Below are positions 1 through 8,036 of a stretch of DNA of 64,000 nucleotides, one piece after another (within the stretch, counting starts at the first letter, position 1; each line of letters begins with the position of its first letter). Both the position numbers and the translations under genes were made by a program. The DNA lies in contig NZ_CP034235.1 in assembly GCF_009728935.1 (NCBI RefSeq), forward strand, positions 4,068,001-4,132,000, written 5' to 3'. The DNA is from Paenibacillus psychroresistens. GTDB taxonomy: Bacteria; Bacillota; Bacilli; Paenibacillales; NBRC-103111. The notes below the pieces were generated by a model, which did not search any database, was not told the DNA's origin, and saw nothing but the letters and a program-made list of their open reading frames with translations.

Positions 1-1
1 A

Positions 2-271
2 TCTACTAATATTCAACTTAAACCAGATGCAGCTTTAAGTTTAATTGATACTAATTTACTTACCATTGGCACTGATTTAACAGATGTATCAAAACGAAAT
101 GGCGCATTAATTTGGAGCACAAGTAATAGTTCTATTGTCTCTGTTACTCCAAATGGAGAAATTTCCGGAAAGAAACTTGGCTTTGCTGATATAAGAGTAA
201 CCTATAAAGATAGACCATTAGTGACATTTGCAGTAATTAGAGTTTATGTAGTTAATGGAGATTATTATTAA
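2..271 (+). CDS. C-terminal fragment of a surface protein with a Big-2 (bacterial Ig-like) domain
   Basis: An open frame enters from the left edge and ends at a TAA at 269-271, so only the last 89 residues are present. The fragment carries the pattern typical of Ig-like group 2 domains: an alternating beta-strand segment with WSTSNSSIVSVTPNGEISG followed by a small glycine turn and a hydrophobic last strand. Such domains occur in tandem in secreted or wall-attached proteins and serve as spacers or adhesion modules. The upstream part, and so the protein's real role, lies outside the window. A strong hairpin terminator follows at 321-355. Confidence 0.75.
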   Translation, partial: STNIQLKPDAALSLIDTNLLTIGTDLTDVSKRNGALIWSTSNSSIVSVTPNGEISGKKLGFADIRVTYKDRPLVTFAVIRVYVVNGDYY

Positions 272-320
272 ACACTAGTAATTCTTAAACTACCTACTCC
301 AAATTGTAGGCAATCGAAAA

Positions 321-356
321 ACTGGCTTCTGTAAATTCTCAGAAGCCAGTTTTTTG
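321..356 (+). terminator. Intrinsic terminator after the Ig-like surface protein
   Basis: A perfect 11-bp inverted repeat (ACTGGCTTCTG at 321-331, CAGAAGCCAGT at 340-350) with an 8-nt loop is followed by a T run. It ends the rightward transcript of the partial gene at 2-271. Confidence 0.9.
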
Positions 357-403
357 TTTCTACAATGATCAATTGAAGCTCCTATTAGGCGTATGCATGT
401 AAC

Positions 404-456
404 ACAAAACCCCCTTCTATGAATACTTAATAAAAAGTACCCATCATTTTAGGGGG
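404..456 (-). terminator. Probable terminator of the minor pilin operon
   Basis: On the minus strand CCCCCT (451-456) pairs with AGGGGG (410-415). An inner 5-bp stem (435-439 with 424-428) and a short U run (complement of 406-409) complete the structure. It lies just past the stop codon of the PilX-like gene at 490. Confidence 0.6.
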
Positions 457-489
457 CAAAAAGATTATGAATTAGAGGAATCGAAAGTT

Positions 490-2337
490 TTACTTAACAA
501 ATGTTTTTTTGCCAATTACTACATTAACATGATTTACACGCGGTAAGCCCGCTCTTTGATCAGTAAAAAAATCATTATTATAGTCTATTACTAATCTCGG
601 TAAGGTTCTGTCCTCAGTACCAGAATCTACTGTTATAGAATTACCTGTTGCACGAGTTGTACCAAGTACTGCATTAATTACCAATTCTTTTTTAGCAAAA
701 AAACCGCCACGGATCCAAAAGGTTGAACCTACCCCAAATAAAATTGCACTATCATCTGTATAAAAGTAAGCTTGGAGTACTTTAGAATTAGTAGCGTCAT
801 AGGGAATTGCCGGTTTAAATGCCTCCACACGATTTATTAATATTTTCCCTTTAGATATTAGCACTAATTGCTTTCTCGCCCCATCTGCCCCTATTAGACC
901 TCTTATTTCAGCATCCTCGATTGTAGTCGTACTATCTTTTAAGGAGTTTAAAACACCTTGCGATTTTAGTGAAAAAATGGTGGCATCAAAATCCACCTTG
1001 CCTCTGATATAAATCTCGCCTTTAACTAATATATTTCCTCTAACCTGGATTGCAGCTGAATTTTCGTTAATAATATTTAAGTCTCCATTGACAATCAACC
1101 AATTACTTTTATATGGAGCCGTTGGATCTAATGTATTTCGTGGAAAACGATATCGATCATTTTTATCTGACTCGTTGTAAAGAAGCTGTTTTAAATTAAT
1201 ACCATCCAAATTTAAATCTCCTTGATAAATGGTCGATGAAGTTAAATTTTTAAGCTCTTCATTGATAGGAATCAATGCAGCATGATAATCACCTATTCCG
1301 GGGTCATTTTCATCTATTGGTGAAATAGGTGGTACAATTACATTAATTCTATGCGGTTCAACAGTACTAGCTGGACCATATGCAGCAATCAAGTAAGTCA
1401 TCAATCCATCAAAGCTAGTGGTAGAGTTAATATTTCCTCTATCAGCATCCCTTACCCCAACTGCTTCTGCTACTTTGTCAATAAATGATTCATCGATATC
1501 TATTGGAACAAATTTCCCTTGATCTTTAGGTATTATCTTATCCGTTGTTATCCCTAGAATTTTCTGTGAATTAAAAGCGTTATTATCTCCACTTAAACTC
1601 ATACTATTATAATTAGATTCCACATTAGTATTACAATATAAAGCACGACAATAAAAAACCTTAGTTAAATTTTGTACGTAAGCAATTCCATTTAATAGTG
1701 GATACAACGTTGATAGATATTGAAACTCTTGTGATTGTTGATTATTGTATGAATAATTGGCTTCATTTTTGATTTTTAAATTCTTACCTGAATATATATT
1801 CCCATTAATCTTAGGAGCTCCATTCAAAAACACATCTCCCTCTGAACCTAACGCATACCGTAAGAAATCAGGATAAGTGTCCAATGTAACAGCTTGAGTT
1901 AATTTACGTGTAACCCCATTTACTACGCCTTCAGCATATATGTCTATTTGATAAGTATTATCATCAATTCTAGTTCCATCGCTAAACCCAGTTATCCTAC
2001 CTACAGGTTTTTTTACACTTGATAATTCTGTGCCAATTATTAATTCACCGCCATTGTTGCGTTTCCGATCTTCCATTTCATCTCCAAACTCATCGAGAAT
2101 ACTATCTATTTTTTCAGGAGTGAAAGAATGATAGGTATCAAATTTTGCAACCAAATAAGCTACTGCTTCGTTTAATGCCTTTTCTGCCAAGTGCAAGCTT
2201 TGCACATCGGATTCTCTTACTTCACTTCTCCCTGCCCCCCCAAGACTAGCGCTTAAGACAGCCATACCAAGCATCATAAATATAACAATCATAAATAATA
2301 CCAATAATAATGATGAGCCCCGTTCTTGACGAATCAT
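490..2337 (-). CDS. PilX-like minor pilin / pilus-assembly protein
   Basis: Large membrane-anchored protein, last gene of a three-gene pilin-like operon. I place the start at the ATG at 2335-2337 (MIRQERGSS...), which has a GGGGAT ribosome site 7 nt upstream. The longer frame begins inside the coding end of the preceding gene and would put charged residues before the hydrophobic segment. The mature N-terminus has one hydrophobic helix (about residues 8-30) preceded by RQERG, as in PilX-N proteins of type IV pili, but it lacks the canonical Glu at +5. The rest (about 580 residues) is beta-rich and of unknown fold, with one close cysteine pair (C-x4-C in VFYCRALYC). It probably sits at a pilus or pseudopilus tip, or acts as a surface protein. 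No ATPase, platform protein or prepilin peptidase is in the window, so the assembly machine must be elsewhere. Confidence 0.7.
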   Translation of the reverse strand: MIRQERGSSLLLVLFMIVIFMMLGMAVLSASLGGAGRSEVRESDVQSLHLAEKALNEAVAYLVAKFDTYHSFTPEKIDSILDEFGDEMEDRKRNNGGELIIGTELSSVKKPVGRITGFSDGTRIDDNTYQIDIYAEGVVNGVTRKLTQAVTLDTYPDFLRYALGSEGDVFLNGAPKINGNIYSGKNLKIKNEANYSYNNQQSQEFQYLSTLYPLLNGIAYVQNLTKVFYCRALYCNTNVESNYNSMSLSGDNNAFNSQKILGITTDKIIPKDQGKFVPIDIDESFIDKVAEAVGVRDADRGNINSTTSFDGLMTYLIAAYGPASTVEPHRINVIVPPISPIDENDPGIGDYHAALIPINEELKNLTSSTIYQGDLNLDGINLKQLLYNESDKNDRYRFPRNTLDPTAPYKSNWLIVNGDLNIINENSAAIQVRGNILVKGEIYIRGKVDFDATIFSLKSQGVLNSLKDSTTTIEDAEIRGLIGADGARKQLVLISKGKILINRVEAFKPAIPYDATNSKVLQAYFYTDDSAILFGVGSTFWIRGGFFAKKELVINAVLGTTRATGNSITVDSGTEDRTLPRLVIDYNNDFFTDQRAGLPRVNHVNVVIGKKTFVK

Positions 2338-2350
2338 TTCGCATCCCCGC

Positions 2351-2902
2351 TTAAAAACCAAATTTACTATCCAACTCTAACTTTTGTACCTTATTTTTAA
2401 AAGTCTGTGTAAGCACTAACTTTATTTGGATGATTCCACTGCTGCATTGCGTGATTCCATTGCAGTCTAAAGTTATTTTTGAATTTAAACCATCAATTGT
2501 TGATTTAATTACGAATGGATTTACATTTGGGGTATTCGAAGCGGCACTATCCAGATCATTAATAAAAAGTGCATCATTAGCTATTTTAATTACTTTTCTG
2601 AGTTCACCATTCCGATAAACATTTTTATTTAAAATAACTCCATTTAAATTGTCCACACCATTCCCTAAGATTTGAACATTATCAGGCGCATATTCATACA
2701 GCTGTGAAATTATGGTTGACATCACTAAATCACCTTCATCTCGTAAGGATCCTTCTATGTTAACTTTATAGTAGGCATCAAAACCGAAGGTAATGGTTGC
2801 ATAAATAACACCGGATATTAGCGAAAAAAGCGTCAGAGCCGCTAATAACTCAATTACTGAAAAGCCCTTCTCACCAACTAATTTTTTAACGAATGTCCCC
2901 AC
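2351..2902 (-). CDS. Prepilin-type protein (PilW/GspJ-like)
   Basis: A 183-residue protein with a textbook type IV prepilin N-terminus: short basic leader ending GEKG, then F-SVIELLAALTLFSLISGV with the conserved Glu at +5. A prepilin peptidase would cut after the Gly and methylate the Phe. The C-terminal part has a short cysteine pair (C-x5-C, in LDCNGITQC), probably a disulfide. The start is GTG, overlapping the end of the upstream pilin gene by 17 bp, which indicates translational coupling. It is the second of three genes encoding low-abundance pilins or pseudopilins. The position resembles pilV-pilW-pilX operons. The exact assignment as PilW is by position and length, not by close sequence recognition. 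Confidence 0.75.
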   Translation of the reverse strand: MGTFVKKLVGEKGFSVIELLAALTLFSLISGVIYATITFGFDAYYKVNIEGSLRDEGDLVMSTIISQLYEYAPDNVQILGNGVDNLNGVILNKNVYRNGELRKVIKIANDALFINDLDSAASNTPNVNPFVIKSTIDGLNSKITLDCNGITQCSSGIIQIKLVLTQTFKNKVQKLELDSKFGF

Positions 2903-3407
2903 TGGTGATATATCCCTCCACTTCTGAACTTCTATGATTACTTTGAATGGGGTCGATATTACTAACTTTCACAACAATAGGCAATAGATATTTATTTAAA
3001 TCTGGATTGACATTGTCAGGTTGATATTCAATGGTAACGTGATAAGGAATATTATTCACAACAGGATTTAATACTTCGACTAAAGAAGATGAGTTAATAA
3101 ACAACTTTTGAAATTCTGGTGTACCGCATTGAGTATGGTTACAATCGGTATAGGATAAGCTCATCTTGTCAGGAATAGGATTATTGACAAAATAACCTTT
3201 CATCTTAACAAAATCCTGCTTTTCCATATATACCAATACGTTACGTGCTATATTGACCATTACGGTCTTGTTCTGGTTTCCCTTGTTGTAAGTCATCGCA
3301 CTATTGAAAAATGCAGTCATGGTCAAACTAGCAATCGACAGGATGACAATCGAAGCTAGCACTTCAATTAGTGAAAATCCGCCTTCTTTTTCATGTCTTG
3401 AATTCAT
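2886..3407 (-). CDS. Prepilin-type protein (PilV/GspI-like)
   Basis: First gene of the three-gene operon. The 173-residue product starts with a basic/acidic leader ending EGG and continues F-SLIEVLASIVILSIASLTM, the class III signal recognised by prepilin peptidase (cleavage Gly-Phe, Glu at +5). A C-x4-C pair (TDCNHTQCGTP) lies in the C-terminal domain. ATG start with AGGAG about 10 nt upstream. Overlap with the next gene suggests coupled translation. Family membership as a type IV (pseudo)pilin is secure. The named role is inferred from gene order. Confidence 0.78.
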   Translation of the reverse strand: MNSRHEKEGGFSLIEVLASIVILSIASLTMTAFFNSAMTYNKGNQNKTVMVNIARNVLVYMEKQDFVKMKGYFVNNPIPDKMSLSYTDCNHTQCGTPEFQKLFINSSSLVEVLNPVVNNIPYHVTIEYQPDNVNPDLNKYLLPIVVKVSNIDPIQSNHRSSEVEGYITSGDIR

Positions 3408-3471
3408 TGATTCTATGTCTCCTATACTTGTAATTTGGATATTATTTCATCTAGCATACCATATTTTACAC

Positions 3472-3547
3472 AAAAAAACTCCTCATTTGACAGGAATAAG
3501 TCCAAAATACCTAGGACTTTCGAATCACCGTCACATTTGAGGAGTTT
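3472..3547 (-). terminator. Large hairpin terminator downstream of the RCC1 gene
   Basis: Outer 10-bp inverted repeat AAACTCCTCA (3476-3485) / TGAGGAGTTT (3538-3547), with an inner 6-bp stem AAGTCC (3498-3503) / GGACTT (3514-3519). On the minus strand it is followed by a run of seven U. It separates the RCC1 gene from the pilin operon. I saw no good promoter between it and 3407, so some read-through into the pilin genes is possible. Confidence 0.7.
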
Positions 3548-3560
3548 GCGTCTAAAAAAA

Positions 3561-5189
3561 CTATTCTCTTTCAACTTGAGTCATTATATTTACAATTTTT
3601 GCGGTTGAATCCCAGTAGACATTTGAGTCAAAGGATTCTGCTATAAATCTCACAGGAACTAGGGTTCTATCATTTAAAATAGTTGCTGGTGTATCTAAAG
3701 CTAAATCTTTACCATCTACTATGGCTACATTACTGCCAATTGTAAGTATAATTATTTTTTGTCCTTTTGTTGCTGTAACCTGTTTTGTTGCTTCATCCCA
3801 ACTCACGTTTGCTCCCAATGATTCAAATATTTTACGAAATGGTACCATTGTTCGATTATTGATGATTATTGGAGGCTGATCAAAGCTCAAAACGTTAAAA
3901 TCAAGCTTTACCTGAATCAAATCTCTTTTTGTATCGGTAGTAGTAGAGTCCACTGGTCGAGTTTCGCCCATAAAGCTTTTTATCCATACGGGTTTAGCAC
4001 GGTTCCACTTCTCACTATCTCCTATTTGGCCACTTGAATTCAATCCCCATGTCCAAAGCGTAGCCTTGTCTGTTATTGCCATTAAGTGAAGCCCAATGCC
4101 TCCAGTAATCTGTGTAACTCCTGCCAGACTTTCTGTTTGGATAGGTAAGACCTGATTCGCGTAAGTACCAATTCCAAGCTGTCCTACACTATTATTTCCC
4201 GTTGTCCAGACAGTTCCATCATTTTTTAAATATATGGCCACATCTGTACCGGCACTTATAGTTTTGACGTCTGTAATATCTTTTACTTGGGCTGGTGTAG
4301 CATGATCTATATTAGTACCATCTCCAAGTTGCCCCTTGGCATTTAAACCCCAAGACCAAACCGTTCCATCGTTTTTAAGCACCATACTAAAAGAATCCCC
4401 TGCAGAAATTGCTTTCACATCTGTTAAGTCTTTAACAGGCATTGGCCCTGTATCATTGTTTTCGATATATGTAATTGCACCTGCTAAAATTTCAGTTGTA
4501 GTAATTTTGCCATCACCAAGCTGTCCATGGTTATTAGTTCCCCAAGTCCATACTGAGCCATCCTTCTTAAGTGCGATGAAATGATTAAAACCAATAGCAA
4601 TGGAAGTGATATCAACCAAACCATCAAATAATTTAGGTGTAGTTTGATTATTTCCCCAATACCATAACGTGCCATCAGCCTTTAATGCATAACTTGCATA
4701 CCAGCCCGCAGCAATTGCTGTAACATCAGTTAGACCCTTTACTTGCTGAGGAAATAGTTGATTGTGATTTTCCTTAATTGGATTATCGGGATTCGTTTGA
4801 TAATCCATAATGGTTTGGGTTCCAACTCCAAGCTCACCATTGATATTACTTCCCCAAGCCCACACTGTACCATCACTCTTTAATGCAAGCGAATGCTCAT
4901 ACCCAGCAGCAACTTTAATGATATCTGTAACCCCAACAACCTGAATAGGTGCGTATATGTCTTTCTTGTTATCTCCGCTTGTACCATTTCCAAGCTCTCC
5001 TAGATGATTCCGCCCCCAAGCCCAAAGCGTACCATCAGTCTTAATAGCGAGACTATGATAAGCGCCAGTAGCCATCCCTTTCCAACCGACATTAGTTGCT
5101 GCCGATGTAACTGAACTCCCTACAATACTCGTAAAAACTGTTGAAATCAAAAGCACATTTCTCATAAACTTGAATTTTTTCCCGATCAT
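3561..5189 (-). CDS. Secreted RCC1-repeat protein with C-terminal stalk (copper amine oxidase N-like) domain
   Basis: A 542-residue exported protein. Residues 1-31 form a Sec signal peptide (MIGKKFKFMRNVLLISTVF... SAA). Seven RCC1/ATS1 blades follow, each with a core like LKSDGTVWAWGSN followed by GQLGDGT, enough for one beta-propeller (about residues 35-400). The C-terminal 120 residues match the stalk domain found in many Paenibacillus exported proteins: INNRTMVPFRKIFESLGA, then LNDRTLVPVRFIAESF, then a VYWD strand. The propeller is probably a protein- or ligand-binding scaffold and the stalk domain a wall- or envelope-associated module; neither suggests an enzyme. It is 28 bp downstream of the murA-like gene and is probably co-transcribed with it. 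Confidence 0.8.
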   Translation of the reverse strand: MIGKKFKFMRNVLLISTVFTSIVGSSVTSAATNVGWKGMATGAYHSLAIKTDGTLWAWGRNHLGELGNGTSGDNKKDIYAPIQVVGVTDIIKVAAGYEHSLALKSDGTVWAWGSNINGELGVGTQTIMDYQTNPDNPIKENHNQLFPQQVKGLTDVTAIAAGWYASYALKADGTLWYWGNNQTTPKLFDGLVDITSIAIGFNHFIALKKDGSVWTWGTNNHGQLGDGKITTTEILAGAITYIENNDTGPMPVKDLTDVKAISAGDSFSMVLKNDGTVWSWGLNAKGQLGDGTNIDHATPAQVKDITDVKTISAGTDVAIYLKNDGTVWTTGNNSVGQLGIGTYANQVLPIQTESLAGVTQITGGIGLHLMAITDKATLWTWGLNSSGQIGDSEKWNRAKPVWIKSFMGETRPVDSTTTDTKRDLIQVKLDFNVLSFDQPPIIINNRTMVPFRKIFESLGANVSWDEATKQVTATKGQKIIILTIGSNVAIVDGKDLALDTPATILNDRTLVPVRFIAESFDSNVYWDSTAKIVNIMTQVERE

Positions 5190-5217
5190 GGTTCCATCCC
5201 CTTAGAAAAATTTCAGT

Positions 5218-6522
5218 TTACTTTACAGCTGCTTGAGTAGCATATTCGGCTATTTCGATATCTTCTTCAATGTCATGGACCAATAGCTTGGCTCCTAGAC
5301 CGCGGAATTGGTTCATCACGTTATCATAGCCGCGTTCGATATGTTCAACACCTGAGATCATCGTGAGGCCTTCAGCCATCAATCCAGCAATGATTAGGCA
5401 AGTCCCTGCTCTAACATCGGATGCATGGACGTAATTACCTTGTAACGGTGCTGCACCTTGGATAAAGGCACTTCCGTTACGCACTTTGATTTGGGCTCCC
5501 ATTTTATTCAGCTGTGAAATGTGATTGAATCTCTCCGGATATACTTTATCCGTAATTATGCTGCGCCCAGGTGCGCGTAGCAATAAGGAAGTCATCGGCT
5601 GCTGTAGATCTGTCGCAAAAGCTGGATACATACCCGTTCTTACACGTGTTGCCTTGATATTAACATCTCCATAGGCGGTTATGCTGCTTTCCTTAAGCTC
5701 GAAGGACATTCCGATTTCTTTAAGCTTGAGCACACAGGATTGTAAATGCTCTGGAATGATCTCTTCAATAGTTACAGTCCCTCTCGTAGCACCTGCAGCC
5801 ATTAGAAAAGCCCCCGCGATCAATCGATCGGGAATTGCCGTATAGGTGCAGCCACCAAGCTGTTTAACGCCATCAATTTTGATCTTATCCGTACCTGCTC
5901 CAGTAATTCTAGCGCCCATGTAATTCAATAAATTAGCCGTATCCACGACCTCTGGATCTTTAGCGGCATTAAGCAATTCAGTCCGTCCTTCAGCTAAAAC
6001 TGCGGCCAGCATGGCATTAATTGTTGCTCCTGAAGTGATCATGTCAAAAAAGATCGATGTACCGACTAGCTTTTCAGCCTCAACTACATAATGATCATCA
6101 AAAAAGGTGAATTTAGCTCCTAGTTGCTTCAAGGCTTTAATATGCTGGTCAATGGGACGGGAAACAAAGTTATCGCCACCGGGATATCCAATTGAAACCT
6201 TGCCTTTTTTGGCTAATAAGGATCCTACAAAATAATACGAGGCGCGATATGCAGATGTTTTGCAATGATTGAGTAAGCCCGTATGAATATACTGTGGGTC
6301 AATCCAAACATCTCCTGATTCCTTGCGCTCAATCTTCATTCCCATTTCATCCGCAATTTCTGCAATAACTCTAAAATCTAGAATGTTGGGAATTCCCTTG
6401 AGTATTAAAGGTTCATCACTTAAACAAGCTGCAGCCAATAGCGCCAATGAGCTATTCTTTGACCCAGGTATACATACAGTGCCAAACAGAGGTCCAGAAT
6501 GCTGCACTTCAATCCACTTCAT
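5218..6522 (-). CDS. murA: UDP-N-acetylglucosamine 1-carboxyvinyltransferase family enzyme (MurA), Cys-to-Asp variant
   Basis: A 434-residue EPSP-synthase-fold enzyme expected to transfer enolpyruvate from PEP to UDP-GlcNAc, the first committed step of peptidoglycan synthesis, in the cytoplasm. Conserved elements are the N-terminal PGSKNSSLALLAA lysine loop, the active-site loop PGGDNFVSRPIDQH, the TDLQQP aspartate motif and the late DVRAGTCLIIAGL arginine motif. In most bacterial MurA proteins the loop reads GGC; here the Cys is Asp. The same replacement is known from Mycobacterium and Chlamydia enzymes and makes them insensitive to fosfomycin, which alkylates that Cys. Firmicutes often have two paralogues (MurAA/MurAB), and this could be the divergent second copy. 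The start ATG has a weak GGGAG site. A MurA-like enzyme with a slightly different acceptor cannot be excluded. Confidence 0.85.
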   Translation of the reverse strand: MKWIEVQHSGPLFGTVCIPGSKNSSLALLAAACLSDEPLILKGIPNILDFRVIAEIADEMGMKIERKESGDVWIDPQYIHTGLLNHCKTSAYRASYYFVGSLLAKKGKVSIGYPGGDNFVSRPIDQHIKALKQLGAKFTFFDDHYVVEAEKLVGTSIFFDMITSGATINAMLAAVLAEGRTELLNAAKDPEVVDTANLLNYMGARITGAGTDKIKIDGVKQLGGCTYTAIPDRLIAGAFLMAAGATRGTVTIEEIIPEHLQSCVLKLKEIGMSFELKESSITAYGDVNIKATRVRTGMYPAFATDLQQPMTSLLLRAPGRSIITDKVYPERFNHISQLNKMGAQIKVRNGSAFIQGAAPLQGNYVHASDVRAGTCLIIAGLMAEGLTMISGVEHIERGYDNVMNQFRGLGAKLLVHDIEEDIEIAEYATQAAVK

Positions 6523-6761
6523 TTTATATATCGACTCCCAAAGGTTTAATATGTATCTTATAGTTGCCTTACACGACTTATGTGCTTGAAATAGTAAGTT
6601 TTATGATTATCATTTGGAAATAATCTCACTAATTTTAGCACAAATCGACATTTTTTGATATATGTTTCTGGTCCTGTCTTTTAAAATGAATAAAATGGAT
6701 AAACAGGTGGTAAACTACGCTCTGGATTGGTTTAATTTCAACTAGAATGGGGGTAATGGCA

Positions 6762-6986
6762 ATGGCTAAACCAGATGATCGTTCAGATAATGTAGCACAT
6801 TTGCAGGAACATGTTGAGAATACAGTGGATAACTTACAAGAAACGAAAGCCTATTTAGATGAACATGCGGAAGAAATCAGCTCTGAGGAATTGAATAATC
6901 TTGCTGAGAAGAATCAAAAGCGTCGTCAAAGCATCTCATCTTTTAAAGAAGAAATTATAGATGAAACTGAAAAAGGCAATGGATAG
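6762..6986 (+). CDS. tlp: Small acid-soluble spore protein Tlp
   Basis: A 74-residue hydrophilic helical protein starting MAKPDDRSDNVAHLQEHV, the signature of the Tlp (thioredoxin-like SASP) family. Tlp is made in the forespore and degraded during germination. The start is set at the ATG at 6762 rather than the in-frame ATG at 6747, because the family begins MAKPDDRSDNV and the GGGGG ribosome site (6749-6753) fits this start. No clear sigma-G promoter could be assigned by eye in the 239-bp gap upstream. A terminator follows at 7014-7036. Confidence 0.92.
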   Translation: MAKPDDRSDNVAHLQEHVENTVDNLQETKAYLDEHAEEISSEELNNLAEKNQKRRQSISSFKEEIIDETEKGNG

Positions 6987-7013
6987 TTTAGAGTAATTAA
7001 TTTTCTTATGAAT

Positions 7014-7036
7014 CCCCTTCGCGCTGAAGGGGTTTT
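7014..7036 (+). terminator. Terminator of tlp
   Basis: A 7-bp GC-rich hairpin CCCCTTC (7014-7020) / GAAGGGG (7026-7032) with a 5-nt loop, followed by TTTTA. Confidence 0.85.
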
Positions 7037-7043
7037 ATTATTT

Positions 7044-7967
7044 TTACAGCAAAGGTATGGAATAGCTCGAGAAATCTGCTGCTAAATAAACAGCTTCGAA
7101 TACGGTTTGGGCTTCAGTCAATAGTGAACTCATATGCTCTTCCTGATAACGCGAGCTGAAATGTGTGAGAATCAACGCTTTGGCCCCTGCTTCTGCAGCT
7201 GTTTGTGCCGCATCTACGGTAGTGGAGTGAAAATATTCATTCGCTAGATCCTGGTTTAACACCGCAAATGTAGCTTCATGAACCATGATATCCACTTCAA
7301 GTGCTAGCTGAACTGCCGCCTCACATCGGCGAGTATCACCAATGATCGCTATTTTACGCCCTTTAATCTCAGGACCAATAAAATCGCGGCCATTTAATAC
7401 AGTTCCATCCTCTAGTATAACAGTCTCCCCTTGTTTCAAGCGTCCAAACACAGGACCAGAAGCAATTTTCAAAGCATTGAGTTTTTTAACCTCCAGCTTG
7501 CCAGGACGGTTTAATTCAATGAAACGATAACCAAAGCATTCAATACGATGTTCTACATGCAATGCTTCTACGCGGAACAAATCATCTTCATATATTAATC
7601 CGTCATTAATTTCTATAATCTCTAAAGGATAATTCAATCGTGATTGGCTAACGGATAAGGCAGAATCAATAAAAGCTTGGATTCCAGGCGGGCCAAACAC
7701 AGTGAACGGAGTAATGCCCCCTTGATTTGCACGTGTCGACAACAATCCCGGTATTCCAAATATATGATCGCCATGCAAATGTGTCACAAATAATTTATCC
7801 AGTTTGCTCAGCTTTATAGAAGAACGCAGGATTTGCTGCTGCGTCCCCTCTCCACAATCAAAAAGCCAATAAGCGCCGTTCTCTGCTAATAAATCAAGGG
7901 CAATCGCCGTCACATTTCTTTGCCGCGACGGGGTGCCAGCACCAGTTCCTAGAAAAACGAGCTCCAC
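7044..7967 (-). CDS. rnz: Ribonuclease Z (tRNA 3' processing endonuclease)
   Basis: A 307-residue metallo-beta-lactamase-fold nuclease that removes 3' trailers from tRNA precursors lacking an encoded CCA. Visible features are FLGTGAGTPSRQRN at the N-terminus, FDCGEGTQ, the zinc motif THLHGDHIFGIPGLL, GDTRRCE, and the C-terminal LTHFSSRY histidine motif, all in the order expected for the short (ElaC/RNase Z-S) form. The start is GTG at 7965-7967, with AAGGAGAAGG 6 nt upstream. It lies alone between tlp and metH. Confidence 0.95.
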   Translation of the reverse strand: MELVFLGTGAGTPSRQRNVTAIALDLLAENGAYWLFDCGEGTQQQILRSSIKLSKLDKLFVTHLHGDHIFGIPGLLSTRANQGGITPFTVFGPPGIQAFIDSALSVSQSRLNYPLEIIEINDGLIYEDDLFRVEALHVEHRIECFGYRFIELNRPGKLEVKKLNALKIASGPVFGRLKQGETVILEDGTVLNGRDFIGPEIKGRKIAIIGDTRRCEAAVQLALEVDIMVHEATFAVLNQDLANEYFHSTTVDAAQTAAEAGAKALILTHFSSRYQEEHMSSLLTEAQTVFEAVYLAADFSSYSIPLL

Positions 7968-8036
7968 AAAAACCTTCTCCTTCGTATCGCAAGCATTGTT
8001 TGAGGTTACTAATAGTTTACCTCGTATATAGTCACA

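Noticed and set aside
3472..3560. Possible c-di-GMP riboswitch in the 3472-3547 structure, because the minus strand contains GTGACGGTGATTCGAAAG
   Set aside because: The tetraloop/receptor and GGCAAAC-type core are missing, and the element sits directly after the RCC1 stop with a U run, which fits a terminator.
6523..6761. Sigma-G promoter for tlp
   Set aside because: TGAATA-like and TAAACTA-like boxes can be found, but the match to the forespore consensus is too weak to report.
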